Part shown: positions 35,174 through 44,438 of the stretch, in pieces
How positions within the stretch are numbered: the first letter of the stretch is position 1
How the letters are laid out: each line of letters starts with the position of its first letter
Assembly (NCBI RefSeq): GCF_900112305.1
Contig: NZ_FOKT01000003.1
Span: 62,001 to 126,000, forward strand
Direction of reading: 5' to 3'
Length of the DNA stretch: 64,000 nucleotides
Source: Microbulbifer thermotolerans
GTDB lineage: Bacteria; Pseudomonadota; Gammaproteobacteria; Pseudomonadales; Cellvibrionaceae
Notes under the pieces: model-generated
Seen by the model: the letters and a program-made list of their open reading frames with translations, nothing else
Told to the model about the DNA's origin: nothing
Databases searched by the model: none
Program-made: the position numbers and the translations under genes

Positions 35174-37605
35174 CACGGTAACTCCTCACAAATATCCGGC
35201 GACAGGCGCAGACGCGTAAGCGGTGCGCTCTGTCCGTCGCCTGGGTCAATGTGGTAATGGCAGATCAACCTGCCCTGCTGCACTTCAATGCGCGCGCCGC
35301 CGGAGATATCTTCCAGGTACAATTCCCCATCAAATCCCACCGGCAGAGTCTGGCCTTCACCGCCCGGAAGCAGGGTGGCGATACTGCCAGCGGCAATCGC
35401 GTCGCCGGACTGATCGAGCAGAGTGATAATTGCCGGTCGCAACTGCACGATTGGAAACACAATCAGCTGGCCCGCGTGATCGGCGGGCACAGCGAATTGC
35501 TCCAACTCAGCCACAGCGAGATTTGCTCCCAGCTGGTCTGGATTTATGCCAATACGGTTCCTCTGCCAGCCGCGCAGATCCGGTATCAGCAAATACCCCT
35601 CGTGGTCGGTGTAGCCGTAAAGACGGTTCTCGCTCAGAACGGGCACATCTCCGATTCCGGTGTACACCAGTGCAAAGGCGTCTTGAATACGTCGACTGGC
35701 GATTACCCGGCCATCCATAACGGCAAGACTGCCGCCCATCTCCAGGAAATATCCGCGCTTGCCACTGTCCCAGTCGATCCCCGCGCGTGCCTCGAAGTAG
35801 CGCCCGCGGGTTTCCAGCGCTGCCTGTCCATAGTCTCCGTCACTGTTGCCTCCCTGCAGCCACCACCCCCAGCCGCCCTCATAGGGGACTGTGTGCCGCA
35901 ACATGGCTCTCGGCTGATTATTCCCGCCACTTTGGCGCTGCACACCGACGGATGCATAGGCCAGATGTTGCAGCGGTATGCTAAAGGTGACGCTGCCGCC
36001 AGAGCCATTTTCGTCGTCCTTGAACAGGGTGGCGGAAAACGACAGGCGCCGGCCAATATTCTGCGTCCAGCTGAGGCTGTGGCTACTGAAGATCTCTCGC
36101 GGCAGCAGTCTGTCGCGATGATCGCGCCAGCGCAGATAGCTATAAGCCAGACTGCCGCGCCCCGTCTGTAGCCAGAGGGTGGCCCGATCCTGTGCATTGA
36201 GCCAGCGCTCGATCAAAGTCCGGTCCGTATCCAGATCCGCCAGGTCCCGATAGCCGCGCGAGCGGCGCAAGCTCTGCAAATCAAAACCGAAAATGGGCCC
36301 AACCCACTGATAACCAAGGCTGTACTGATGCCCCGACTTATCGCGTTCGTTCCGGTTCTGCCCGTCACTGAAGGCGAGGGAGCCGGACAGCAGCCCCCAA
36401 CGCCCCTCCGGCGACCAGACGCCACCGATACCAGCAAGCCTCAACTCCTCTGCCAATTCCCCATGCGCCTCGAAAGTGAAGGTATCAGTAATACCCTGCA
36501 GCCAGCTGGCACTGGCCACCGGGTGTTCACCGTAATCGTCCCAACCACCTTCGAAATTCGTGCGCAGTACACCTGCCTCGATACTGAAATCGCTTAACCC
36601 CCGCGCCAGGCGGCGGTGGTCCACATATAGGGGCACGCTGGTTTCAGTGGCGCGCCCCAGCGCGTCGGTTACTACCAGCGTGGCCATTCCTGCCCCGCCG
36701 ATTCTTGGCAGAGCGTCGAGCACAAAGGGCCCACCATCCACATTCGCGCCGTATTGCAGAATATTATTTACATACAACTCCACAGTGGAGGGAAGGGAGG
36801 CACTGCCATCGAAACGGGGCACCGGCAGGGTGATCAGGTCCGGGCGCACCTCGAAGTTGCGCCGCCACTGTACACCGCCCATGCGAACCGGGCGGTTCCA
36901 GCTGTGGCCACCACTGATCAGATCACCTGCTGTCCAGGTCCACAATTGCTGCGGGTCACTGTAGGTCCAGAAACTATCCAGGCGGCGATAGCCGATGTTT
37001 TCATCGCCACTGCGGCTGACACCGGAAATTTTTACACTCCCGTAACGTCCAAACCAATTGAGAGAAGTACCAAGGGAGGCGTTGCTGCTGTCCTGCCACT
37101 CGCGGCCGTAAAAGTCATAACTGAACAGCAGCCCGTGATCGCGGCGCACTTCCACCGGTGGGGGTGGCTGATACCCCAAGTGCTGCGCCCGACGTAGATT
37201 GGGCGGCGCGTGCAATATCAGAGACTGGGTGGGAATGTCGTAGCGGTAGCTGAGCCCCGGCACCGAGTCCAGCGCTACCCATTGATCGGGGTCCTGCATC
37301 GGTAATTGCAGTCCGATTTCCCACAGGTCGCCCGCAATTACATAGAGCTTTTCCCTGCTCAGACGTGCATGCACAATCAGTCCGGTGGTTATTTCACCGT
37401 AGAAGGCCTCCAGGTACAGATCCTGTTCCAAGCGTGCGGAGTGCAGGAAATGCTCAGCACTGTTGGCAACCAACAGCGGACTATCGGAAAGGACGTCAGC
37501 TCTAACAGAGACGGTGACTACACTGATAAACAGGCTGACGTAAAGAAATTTTGCGAAGCGTCCACAAATATTATTGTTGAAGTGAAAGCTGGGTTGGCTG
37601 GCCAT
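35173..37605 (-). CDS. Archaic chaperone-usher outer-membrane usher
   Basis: An 810-residue usher of the Csu/archaic branch. It starts with a signal peptide, followed by the N-terminal domain (EAFYGEITTGLIVHARLS), a 24-strand barrel with a plug, and C-terminal domains, of which the last ends in RLRLSPDICEELP. Ushers polymerise and export pilins across the outer membrane. It is transcribed with the chaperone (35-base overlap) and the two SCPU subunits; the csuD-type usher fits best. Confidence 0.85.
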   Translation of the reverse strand: MASQPSFHFNNNICGRFAKFLYVSLFISVVTVSVRADVLSDSPLLVANSAEHFLHSARLEQDLYLEAFYGEITTGLIVHARLSREKLYVIAGDLWEIGLQLPMQDPDQWVALDSVPGLSYRYDIPTQSLILHAPPNLRRAQHLGYQPPPPVEVRRDHGLLFSYDFYGREWQDSSNASLGTSLNWFGRYGSVKISGVSRSGDENIGYRRLDSFWTYSDPQQLWTWTAGDLISGGHSWNRPVRMGGVQWRRNFEVRPDLITLPVPRFDGSASLPSTVELYVNNILQYGANVDGGPFVLDALPRIGGAGMATLVVTDALGRATETSVPLYVDHRRLARGLSDFSIEAGVLRTNFEGGWDDYGEHPVASASWLQGITDTFTFEAHGELAEELRLAGIGGVWSPEGRWGLLSGSLAFSDGQNRNERDKSGHQYSLGYQWVGPIFGFDLQSLRRSRGYRDLADLDTDRTLIERWLNAQDRATLWLQTGRGSLAYSYLRWRDHRDRLLPREIFSSHSLSWTQNIGRRLSFSATLFKDDENGSGGSVTFSIPLQHLAYASVGVQRQSGGNNQPRAMLRHTVPYEGGWGWWLQGGNSDGDYGQAALETRGRYFEARAGIDWDSGKRGYFLEMGGSLAVMDGRVIASRRIQDAFALVYTGIGDVPVLSENRLYGYTDHEGYLLIPDLRGWQRNRIGINPDQLGANLAVAELEQFAVPADHAGQLIVFPIVQLRPAIITLLDQSGDAIAAGSIATLLPGGEGQTLPVGFDGELYLEDISGGARIEVQQGRLICHYHIDPGDGQSAPLTRLRLSPDICEELP

Positions 37606-38299
37606 TTAAAATTGTTTCCAGTCGCACCTCTCTCATATTATTCGCGCTGGACACACCGGAGTTTTCCGGCAAGGCCCAGACCTTACGGCTACCGGGCAGC
37701 ACGTAACCGAGTAGACCCGCACTCAACTGTACTTCCCACCCGGAACTATCGATCAGAAAACTGGCCCCCAATTGGGCCGCACGCCCACCCGAATTGATAC
37801 ATTCCAGCACCACGGCGTTATCACGCACAGCACAGGAGATCTTTGCTTCGGGCGCATCCTGCGCACGCACAAACAGGGGCAGCACATAGCGCATACGTAC
37901 GCTTACCTGGTTTGGCGCAGCCCCCCCGTTCAGCGGTAGCTCATCTACCACCAGGCGAAAACTTTGGTCCGCGCCAGACGGTGATTCCCCCAGACGTACC
38001 AGGCGCACAATCTGCTCCATCCCCGGCATCAGCTCCACAATGGGCGGGCTGGCCACCACCGCATCACTTGCAGTGAGTTGGTCCTCACCATTTTCCTGGC
38101 TCCAGGCGAACACCCGCACCTGGGCCACCAGACGCTCGTCTCCGGTATTGGAAAGCCGCAGGCGCGAAGCCTTCTGACCAGCGCCGATCTGCAACAGTAT
38201 CGGCCCCGCCTGCAGCTGCCCCTTGGCATGGGCGAAGTTGCAAAACAGCAGGGCGATCAGAAGCACCCGCGACAGCGGGATGCACTGCGCGAGACGCAT
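37571..38299 (-). CDS. Periplasmic fimbrial chaperone (Csu-type)
   Basis: A 242-residue PapD-like chaperone. A signal peptide (residues 1-25) is followed by two Ig-like domains: LQAGPILLQIGAGQKASRLRLSNTGDERLVAQVRVFAW begins the first, and VSVRMRYVLPLFVRA is the G1 strand that complements pilins. It would fold SCPU subunits and hand them to the usher. It sits one base after the major subunit gene. Confidence 0.88.
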   Translation of the reverse strand: MRLAQCIPLSRVLLIALLFCNFAHAKGQLQAGPILLQIGAGQKASRLRLSNTGDERLVAQVRVFAWSQENGEDQLTASDAVVASPPIVELMPGMEQIVRLVRLGESPSGADQSFRLVVDELPLNGGAAPNQVSVRMRYVLPLFVRAQDAPEAKISCAVRDNAVVLECINSGGRAAQLGASFLIDSSGWEVQLSAGLLGYVLPGSRKVWALPENSGVSSANNMREVRLETILNGQPTQLSLQQ

Positions 38300-38300
38300 A

Positions 38301-38786
38301 TCAGAAGGTTGCCGTGGCGGTGATCGTCGAGTTGTAAGTTCCGGCCGGCTTGGGGTTCTGCCCCGGATCAGTCAGACCATAAACATCAAAGGCATCGGCA
38401 CCACCGGTACTGGTGAAGTCGATAGTGAAGGTGCCGCCACTGCCGTCCCCCAGGATCTCCGTATTCGCCGCGTCGCGGTAGAGGTTGTAGTCGATCGTGT
38501 TGACACCATCATCCATCTGCCGGGTGGCAAAAGTACTGGCGCCGCCAGTTCCCGCGTCAAAAGATACGCTTACCGGTGCCAAGCCAGTACAGGTCACCGT
38601 GCCGGTGGTGGACGCAGATATAGAGGGAGTTAAATCATTGACCGTACCGAAATTCAGATCGTTGACAGAAATAGTACAACTGTTCTCAACCGTGATAGAG
38701 ACGAGGAAGGTAGTATCCTCGGTGGCGGAGAATGCCGCAGCGGAGAGCAATAGTGCGGACAGGGAAAGCGCGAATCTTTTATACAT
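38301..38786 (-). CDS. SCPU domain major pilin subunit
   Basis: A 161-residue pilin starting at the ATG at 38786 with a GAGGTGA ribosome site (an in-frame extension to 38906 is not needed). It has a signal peptide (cleavage near FSA|TED), then one SCPU domain with Cys residues in ENSCTISV and TCTGLAPV and the C-terminal beta strand TYNSTITATATF. It is the first gene of the archaic pilus operon and so most likely the major rod subunit. The MITE-like copy D lies directly upstream, where the operon promoter should be. Confidence 0.85.
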   Translation of the reverse strand: MYKRFALSLSALLLSAAAFSATEDTTFLVSITVENSCTISVNDLNFGTVNDLTPSISASTTGTVTCTGLAPVSVSFDAGTGGASTFATRQMDDGVNTIDYNLYRDAANTEILGDGSGGTFTIDFTSTGGADAFDVYGLTDPGQNPKPAGTYNSTITATATF

Positions 38787-38903
38787 AATCACCTCGGCCG
38801 ATTTATGTTGCCGGAATGTTTTTATCCGCATAAATCTAGGCCAATACCGCGCATTCCCCAAACCAAAAGTCAATAAATGGCGTGCAAATTTCGTTATTGC
38901 AGC

Positions 38904-39122
38904 CAAGAACCTCCGATTAATTTTTTTCTTGGCGGCAAAACTAACTTTGAGGGCAGATGAGAAGCTCAGGTGATGGGATGGATACTTCTAAACCGTCGGA
39001 TACAGGGAGGTATCCGACGGAGCTACAGGGAAGTACTTGTGCGTTTTCGAGATGTCCATCCCATTGCCTGAGCGCCCCGAAACCAACTACAGCGTTCCTA
39101 GGAATTGATCAAAGGCTCCCTA
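38904..39122 (+). repeat. MITE-like element, copy D (full length)
   Basis: A 219-bp copy reading CAAGAACCTCCGATTAATT at the left and GGAATTGATCAAAGGCTCCCTA at the right. The hairpin GTCGGATACAGGGAGGTATCCGAC (two-base-changed loop) and the outer arms GCTCAGG.../...CCTGAGC are present. Its last three bases form the TAG stop codon of ntrC on the minus strand, and it lies upstream of the pilus operon. Confidence 0.87.
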
Positions 39123-40529
39123 ATCCTCGTCGCCATTCATACCCAGCTCCTTGAGCTTCCGCGTCAACGTATTGCGCCCCCAGCCCAACAGCTCCGCAGC
39201 GTCGCGCTTGCGTCCAGCGGTGTGCTTGAGGGCGATTTCTATCAGCGCGCGCTCAAAAGCGGGCACCGCCTCACTGAGGATTTCCCGACGACCATTGGCC
39301 AGTGCCTGATCGGCCCAGAGGCGCAAAGCTTTCTGCCAGTCCTGCGACGCATCACTATTCGCTGTCTGCTGATGTAGTTCCTGCGGTAAGTCTTCGATGT
39401 GCACTTCGCGGCCGGAAGCCATCACGGTAATCCAGCGGCAGGTATTTTCCAACTGGCGCACATTGCCGGGCCAGTCGAGGCTCGACAGATACTCTTCGGC
39501 TTCTTTTGTGAGAATTTTCGGCTCCACCCCCAAATCCTTGGCGGCGGCATTGAAAAAGTGGCGTACCAGCCTGGGAATATCCTCGCGGCGGTCTGCCAGG
39601 CGCGGGATATGGATGCGAATCACATTTAGGCGGTGGAACAAATCCTCGCGGAATTTATGCTCCTCCACCAGCTTTTCCAAATCCTGATGCGTTGCCGCGA
39701 TAATACGTACATCCACTTTTACCGGGGTGTGGCCGCCGACGCGATAGAATTCCCCGTCCGCGAGTACACGCAGCAGGCGCGTCTGTGTCTCCGCCGGCAT
39801 ATCGCCGATTTCATCCAGGAACAGAGTGCCGCCATTGGCCTGCTCGAAACGACCAGCGCGGCTGGCACTGGCACCGGTGAAGGCGCCCTTCTCGTGGCCG
39901 AACAACTCCGACTCCATCAGATCTTTCGGAATCGCGGCCATATTCAGGGCGATAAAAGGTTTGTCTTTACGGGGGCTGTGATTGTGCAGCGCCTGTGCCA
40001 CCAGCTCCTTGCCGGTGCCGGATTCACCGTTAATCAGCACGGTGATATTGGAGTGAGACAGGCGGCCTATGGCCCGGAATACCTCTTGCATCGCCGGTGC
40101 CTCGCCGATAATCTCCTTGCGGTTCGTACCATTTTCCACCGCTACGGGTTCAATCTGCTGCTCGCTGGCATGGGCGAGGGCGCGGCGGGTGACCGCCACC
40201 GCCTCATCCACGTCGAAAGGTTTGGGCAGGTATTCGAAAGCGCCACCCTGATAGGCGGCGACGGCACTGTCCAGATCTGAATGCGCCGTCATGATGATAA
40301 TCGGCAGTGCGGGGCGTTCCGCCTGAAAGCGCTGCAACAATTTAAAGCCGTCGGACCCCGGCATACGGATATCGCTGATCACAACATCCGGCGAATCGCT
40401 GTAAAAATCATCCAGGGCGCGATCACCACTCTCGTAGCACTTGGTTTCTATTCCGGCACGACTCAGGGCACGCTCCAGTACCCAGCGGATTGACCGGTCG
40501 TCGTCAATGATCCAAACGCGATTGCTCAT
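39120..40529 (-). CDS. ntrC: Nitrogen regulation response regulator NtrC
   Basis: A 469-residue sigma-54 activator. I use the ATG at 40529 with GGAAG upstream; a TTG at 40550 abuts the ntrB stop. The receiver has the phospho-acceptor Asp in VVISDIRMPG, the AAA+ domain has Walker A GESGTGKELVAQALHNHS, the sigma-54 loop GAFTGA (GHEKGAFTGASASR) and Walker B, and a Fis-type helix-turn-helix ends the protein (ERALIEIALKHTAGRKRDAAELLGWGRNTLTRKLKELG). The stop TAG lies in copy D of the MITE-like element. Confidence 0.96.
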   Translation of the reverse strand: MSNRVWIIDDDRSIRWVLERALSRAGIETKCYESGDRALDDFYSDSPDVVISDIRMPGSDGFKLLQRFQAERPALPIIIMTAHSDLDSAVAAYQGGAFEYLPKPFDVDEAVAVTRRALAHASEQQIEPVAVENGTNRKEIIGEAPAMQEVFRAIGRLSHSNITVLINGESGTGKELVAQALHNHSPRKDKPFIALNMAAIPKDLMESELFGHEKGAFTGASASRAGRFEQANGGTLFLDEIGDMPAETQTRLLRVLADGEFYRVGGHTPVKVDVRIIAATHQDLEKLVEEHKFREDLFHRLNVIRIHIPRLADRREDIPRLVRHFFNAAAKDLGVEPKILTKEAEEYLSSLDWPGNVRQLENTCRWITVMASGREVHIEDLPQELHQQTANSDASQDWQKALRLWADQALANGRREILSEAVPAFERALIEIALKHTAGRKRDAAELLGWGRNTLTRKLKELGMNGDED

Positions 40530-40550
40530 ACTCACACTTCCGCTACTCAA

Positions 40551-41612
40551 TTATTCGTTCATCAGGGGCAGAAAAATTTGAAAAACACTCTGCCCAGGGC
40601 GACTGTCGCACTGAATCAAGCCGCGGTGCTGATTGATGATGTTCTGTGAGATGGACAGGCCCAGTCCCGACCCCTCGGCACGCCCGGAAATCATCGGGTA
40701 GAAGATGCGCTCGCGGATATCCTCGGGAATGCCGGGGCCGTTGTCTTCGATTTCTATACGGCACACCAGAGGGCATTGGCGCCGGCCAATGGTGAACTGG
40801 CGCTGGATACGGGTGCGCAAAGTGATTTGTCCGGCGGCCAGCCCGATACTCTCGTCCAGTGCCTGCATTGCGTTGCGGGCGATATTGAGCAGGGCCTGGA
40901 TCAGCTGTTCTCTATCGGCGGGGACATCCGGAATAGAGGGGTCATAGTCGCGGCGGATTTTCAGTTCGCCATCGCACTCGGCATCGATCAACTGTGCCAC
41001 CCGTTCGAGTATCTCGTGCACGTTGGTGGGCGTAAGCCGCACCGGTACTCGTGGCCCCAGCAGGCGATCGACCAGATTCCGCAGGCGATCCGCCTCTTCA
41101 ATAATAATCCTCGTGTACTCGGTCAGCTCCTCGTCCGCCAACTCGCGCTGCAGCAGTTGTGCTGCGCCGCGGATGCCACCGAGCGGATTCTTCACTTCAT
41201 GTGCCATACCGCGCACCAAATTGCGGGTGGTCTCTTGGGCGCTGATCAGCGCATCCTCGCGGGCGATGCGCAACAAACGGTCCATGGGCTGCACTTCCAG
41301 CAACAGCCCGAGTTCCGGCACCGGACAAACTGTATAGTCTACGGTGCACGTCTCCAGATTGTGCAGCCGCCACACAGCGCGCCGTACCGTGTACTTCTCG
41401 CCGCTTTCGAGTGCATTGCGCATTGCCTCCTCGGCAGTTTGCGACTCCCAAACCACTTCCGCCAGGGGCACACCGCCGATCCGCGCACTGGAGGCCGCCA
41501 ACAGATCCTCGGCAGCGGAATTCAGATAGCGCAGCTGCAGGTGGTCATCCAGCACCAGCACTGCGGAGTTGAGGCTGTCGAGGAGCTGGCGAAACTGGCG
41601 GTCGTTGAGCAT
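40551..41612 (-). CDS. ntrB: Nitrogen regulation sensor kinase NtrB
   Basis: A 353-residue soluble histidine kinase. A PAS-like domain spans about residues 10-115, the phospho-His lies in RGMAHEVKNPLGGIRGAAQLL (about residue 136), and the HATPase domain shows N-box (NIARNAMQAL), G1 (DNGPGI) and G2 (GSGLGLSI) boxes. With PII it phosphorylates and dephosphorylates NtrC. It lies one base before the ntrC frame and has a sigma-54-like promoter and NtrC site upstream. Confidence 0.95.
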   Translation of the reverse strand: MLNDRQFRQLLDSLNSAVLVLDDHLQLRYLNSAAEDLLAASSARIGGVPLAEVVWESQTAEEAMRNALESGEKYTVRRAVWRLHNLETCTVDYTVCPVPELGLLLEVQPMDRLLRIAREDALISAQETTRNLVRGMAHEVKNPLGGIRGAAQLLQRELADEELTEYTRIIIEEADRLRNLVDRLLGPRVPVRLTPTNVHEILERVAQLIDAECDGELKIRRDYDPSIPDVPADREQLIQALLNIARNAMQALDESIGLAAGQITLRTRIQRQFTIGRRQCPLVCRIEIEDNGPGIPEDIRERIFYPMISGRAEGSGLGLSISQNIINQHRGLIQCDSRPGQSVFQIFLPLMNE

Positions 41613-41704
41613 GCGAGTCTTTCCGGTTAAATCGCTGCCGGCGGCGCCCCGGCATTTACCGCGCTTTGCCAGCGACCGGCGAAAACGCGTTGTTTTCAGT
41701 CAGT

Positions 41705-41720
41705 GCAAAAAGCACACCAA
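41705..41720 (-). promoter_or_regulatory. Sigma-54-type promoter of ntrBC
   Basis: On the minus strand TGGTGTGCTTTTTGCA gives GG-N10-GC spacing with a good TTGCA -12 element. It lies about 93 bases before the ntrB start, with an NtrC site about 150 bases further upstream. That geometry fits an NtrC-activated promoter. Confidence 0.65.
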
Positions 41721-41859
41721 AATAGCGCACCAGACTACTGCTGGGGCCTTTCGGGCTATTAATACTGACCTTCGGAAGGGCGGTAACTGTCTCCGTAAGC
41801 CCGCTAACGGGCATCCGGGCGAGGTTGATGCAGTCGATCGGGAACATTAGCGCCACTGA

Positions 41860-41876
41860 TGCACCATTATGGTGCT
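41860..41876. promoter_or_regulatory. NtrC binding site upstream of ntrBC
   Basis: TGCACCATTATGGTGCT is a palindrome that matches the established NtrC consensus TGCACC-N5-GGTGCA in 11 of 12 positions. It lies about 150 bases upstream of the sigma-54 promoter of ntrBC, the spacing of an enhancer. Confidence 0.75.
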
Positions 41877-41925
41877 CTGTCTATAAAAACACCAGTGCGC
41901 TCCTTCGGCGGGCAGAAACAGAGAA

Positions 41926-41950
41926 GGGGCTCCGGCGGTGCCGGGGCCCG
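41926..41950 (-). terminator. Terminator of the DUF4124 gene
   Basis: On the minus strand a GC-rich hairpin (GGGCCCCGGC/GCCGGAGCCC, one mismatch, 3-base loop) is followed by TTCTCTGTTT, 10 bases after the DUF4124 stop. Confidence 0.5.
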
Positions 41951-41959
41951 GGAAAGGAG

Positions 41960-42616
41960 TCAGTCGGCGCTGGGAGGCTTGGCCCGAGGCAGGCCGGGAG
42001 CCACCGGAGCCTTGGGGGCCTGAGACGCCTGGGCGGCGGGGTTGTCCGGCAGTACACCACCCGGGCGTTTGACATAGAGGGTAATGATCTGGGAGCGAGC
42101 CAGCTCGTTACCGGCCGCGTCAACGAGTACCGCCTGCACACTGTGGGTGCCGCGTTCCAGGGCGGAGATATCCAGGCTGGTGCCGGAGGAAGCTCCCGCC
42201 CAGGGCCGGCCGTCCACTACCGCGAAGAACTGGTAGTCACCGGACGGCACCGGGTCCATCGCCACTTCCAGAACAATGGAGCGCTGCCCCGGCGGAATAG
42301 TGGCGCCGTCCATGGGACTGACAATGGCGAAACGCACCGAGCCAGCATAGTCATCACCTCCCTGGTCCCGCGGCGAAAGCTTGCGCGTGGGCAGAGTGCG
42401 CGGCAGAGCGATAGGCTGGACGTTAGTGGGCGCCAACTCAACTTTTTCCGTCGGCTCACCGGGCAGTGGCTTGTCGCTGAAAACAACACTGCCATCCGGA
42501 GCCACCGTTTTGTAGATGGAACCACCGGACTGTGCATTATCAGTTTCATTGCCGCCGGCCAGGGAAATGAGAGGGCTGGCGAGCAGCAGGGTCAAAATCA
42601 CTTTGCTGGGATTCAT
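41960..42616 (-). CDS. DUF4124 domain protein in the glnA-ntrBC neighbourhood
   Basis: A 218-residue exported protein with a signal peptide (1-20), a DUF4124 motif (SIYKTVAPDGSVVFSDKPLPGEP, residues 33-56) and a second, Ig-like domain (about 95-185, RFAIVSPMDGATIPPGQRSIVLEVAM). The tail is Pro/Ala-rich. Related genes lie between glnA and ntrBC in many gammaproteobacteria, but no function is known. A separate DUF4124 protein is encoded at 27913-28362. Confidence 0.85.
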   Translation of the reverse strand: MNPSKVILTLLLASPLISLAGGNETDNAQSGGSIYKTVAPDGSVVFSDKPLPGEPTEKVELAPTNVQPIALPRTLPTRKLSPRDQGGDDYAGSVRFAIVSPMDGATIPPGQRSIVLEVAMDPVPSGDYQFFAVVDGRPWAGASSGTSLDISALERGTHSVQAVLVDAAGNELARSQIITLYVKRPGGVLPDNPAAQASQAPKAPVAPGLPRAKPPSAD

Positions 42617-42700
42617 CGGTCCTTATTGCGGCCTTGCCGCTCCTTTTGGCTAGCAAATTCCAGTTGCAACAATACACCCAAGGCTAGCGTACCCGCTATC

Positions 42701-42735
42701 AAAAAAAAGCCCGCACCAGAGCGGCGCGGGCTTTT
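42701..42735 (-). terminator. Rho-independent terminator of glnA
   Basis: On the minus strand AAAAGCCCGC pairs with GCGGGCTTTT (11-base loop) followed by a run of eight T. It starts 33 bases after the glnA stop and is the strongest terminator in the window. Confidence 0.9.
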
Positions 42736-42768
42736 CGGAGGGGCGAGCCCCATTGGTTTACCGGTATT

Positions 42769-44175
42769 TTACACCGAGTAGTACATATCAAACTCGACCG
42801 GGTGAGTGGTCATCGCCAGGCGCTCCACCTCTTCCTTCTTGAGCTCGATGTAGGCGTCAATAGCGTCGTCGGTAAAGACGCCACCTTCGGTCAAGAAAGC
42901 GCGATCCTTATCCAGGGCATCCAGCGCCATTTCCAGGCTGGAAGCCACGGTCGGGAACTCAGCCACTTCTTCCGGCGGCAGGTCATACAGATCCTTGTCC
43001 GCAGCATCGCCGGGGTGAATCTTGTTCTTGATGCCGTCGAGACCGGCCATCAGCAGAGCGGCAAACGCCAGGTAAGGGTTCGCGGTGGGATCCGGGAAAC
43101 GGGTCTCGATACGCTTGCCCTTGGGGCTGGTCACAAAGGGAATACGGATGGACGCGGAGCGGTTGCGTGCGGAGTAGGCCAGAATCACTGGCGCCTCGAA
43201 ACCTGGCACCAGGCGCTTGTAAGAGTTGGTGGAGGCGTTACAGATAGCGTTCAAGGCGCGGGCGTGCTTGATAATACCGCCGATATAGTAGAGCGCGGTT
43301 TCGGACAGACCGGCGTAGGCATCACCGGCAAACTGGTTGACACCGTCTTTACTGAAAGACTGATGCACGTGCATACCGGAGCCGTTGTCACCCACCAGCG
43401 GTTTGGGCATAAAGGTAGCGGTCTTGCCGTAGGCGTGAGCCACATTGTGGACCGCGTACTTGAGGATTTGCACCTCGTCTGCCTTCTTAGTCAGAGTATT
43501 GGCGGCGACGCCGATCTCACATTGGCCAGCGGTGCCCACTTCGTGGTGGTGCACTTCCACCTGCAGGCCCATTTGCTCCATAGCGGAACACATGGCCGCG
43601 CGAATGTCGTGCAGGGAGTCCACCGGCGGAACCGGGAAGTAACCGCCTTTTACGCGCGGACGGTGACCGATATTGCCGTCGGCGAAGCTCTGACCGGAGG
43701 ACCAGGCAGCCTCTTCGGAGTTGATCTTGTAGAAGGCGCCGCCCATTTCCGCGCCCCAGGTGATGTCGTCAAAGACAAAGAACTCGGGCTCCGGTCCGAA
43801 CATGGCAGTGTCGCCGTAGCCGGTAGACTTGAGATATTCCTCGGCGCGCAACGCGATGGAGCGCGGGTCGCGCTCATAGCCCTGGCCGGTGATCGGATCG
43901 ACGATGTTACAGCGCACGATAACAGTGGCTTCATCGGTGAACGGATCCAGGAAGGCTGTATCGTCCACCGGCATCAGAATCATGTCGGACTCGTTGATGC
44001 CTTTCCATCCGGCGATGGAAGAGCCATCAAACATCTTGCCCTCTTCGAAGAACTCGCCGTCAACTTCCGACGCCGGAATCGATACATGCTGTTCTTTGCC
44101 CTTGGTATCGGTGAAGCGCAGGTCTACCCACTTGGCTTCACTCTCTTTGATCAAACCGAGCGTTTTCGCTGACAT
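42769..44175 (-). CDS. glnA: Glutamine synthetase type I
   Basis: A 468-residue GSI that makes glutamine from glutamate, ammonia and ATP. The start at 44175 follows a GGAGG site; the frame is open upstream but that extension is not protein-like. Recognisable motifs are [18 protein letters not shown], the [19 protein letters not shown] loop and the adenylylation site [11 protein letters not shown] with its Tyr. Adenylylation by GlnE is therefore expected. A sigma-54 promoter and two NtrC sites lie upstream. Confidence 0.97.
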   Translation of the reverse strand: MSAKTLGLIKESEAKWVDLRFTDTKGKEQHVSIPASEVDGEFFEEGKMFDGSSIAGWKGINESDMILMPVDDTAFLDPFTDEATVIVRCNIVDPITGQGYERDPRSIALRAEEYLKSTGYGDTAMFGPEPEFFVFDDITWGAEMGGAFYKINSEEAAWSSGQSFADGNIGHRPRVKGGYFPVPPVDSLHDIRAAMCSAMEQMGLQVEVHHHEVGTAGQCEIGVAANTLTKKADEVQILKYAVHNVAHAYGKTATFMPKPLVGDNGSGMHVHQSFSKDGVNQFAGDAYAGLSETALYYIGGIIKHARALNAICNASTNSYKRLVPGFEAPVILAYSARNRSASIRIPFVTSPKGKRIETRFPDPTANPYLAFAALLMAGLDGIKNKIHPGDAADKDLYDLPPEEVAEFPTVASSLEMALDALDKDRAFLTEGGVFTDDAIDAYIELKKEEVERLAMTTHPVEFDMYYSV

Positions 44176-44238
44176 TGCTGTCCTCCAGGTCTCAAAAAAT
44201 GGAATGTGTCGCTGTAACCCTTCTGTGGCATTCAATAA

Positions 44239-44255
44239 AGCAAAGAGTGTGCCAA
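44239..44255 (-). promoter_or_regulatory. Sigma-54 promoter of glnA
   Basis: On the minus strand TTGGCACACTCTTTGCT matches the sigma-54 consensus TGGCAC-N5-TTGC with GG and GC 10 bases apart. It lies 64 bases before the glnA ATG, giving a leader of about 50 bases. Two NtrC sites are 105-150 bases further upstream. Confidence 0.8.
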
Positions 44256-44360
44256 ATTGGGGCGCCGGCCGTGCCCTGGGCACCACCAGCGTGTTCGCGC
44301 TCCATACAGGGCTAATCGCAGGCAGAATAGATGCAAAGTGGCCACCCGGCCACAGGTGTG

Positions 44361-44410
44361 TGCACCATAGTGGCACACATCATCGCGCAAGTGCACCAAA
44401 TACGGGCACA
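44361..44410. promoter_or_regulatory. Paired NtrC-type sites between glnA and thiI
   Basis: Site 1 TGCACCATAGTGGCACA (44361-44377) and site 2 TGCACCAAATACGGGCAC (44392-44409) are each strong in the first half (TGCACC) and weaker in the second. Their centres are about 31 bases apart, three DNA turns, as in the E. coli glnA enhancer. They also sit next to a possible -10 box of thiI (TATAAT at 44433-44438). Confidence 0.6.
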
Positions 44411-44432
44411 AACAACTTTCCGGCGGCTGGTT

Positions 44433-44438
44433 TATAAT
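44433..44438 (+). promoter_or_regulatory. Possible -10 box of thiI
   Basis: A perfect TATAAT lies 46 bases upstream of the thiI ATG on the plus strand. The matching -35 region (about 44410-44415) is poor, so the promoter may depend on an activator or be weak. Confidence 0.35.

Noticed and set aside
41656-41856. 66-codon frame upstream of ntrB on the minus strand
   Set aside because: It covers the sigma-54 promoter of ntrBC and lacks domain or ribosome site.
42802-44172. 456-codon open frame on the plus strand opposite glnA
   Set aside because: It mirrors codon bias of the glnA gene on the other strand; the protein has no recognisable domain and glnA is certain.
44331-44346. Alternative sigma-54-like match GGGTGGCCACTTTGCAT on the minus strand
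   Set aside because: It has GG-N10-GC spacing but a weak -24 element and would leave the NtrC sites too close; the promoter at 44239-44255 fits better.
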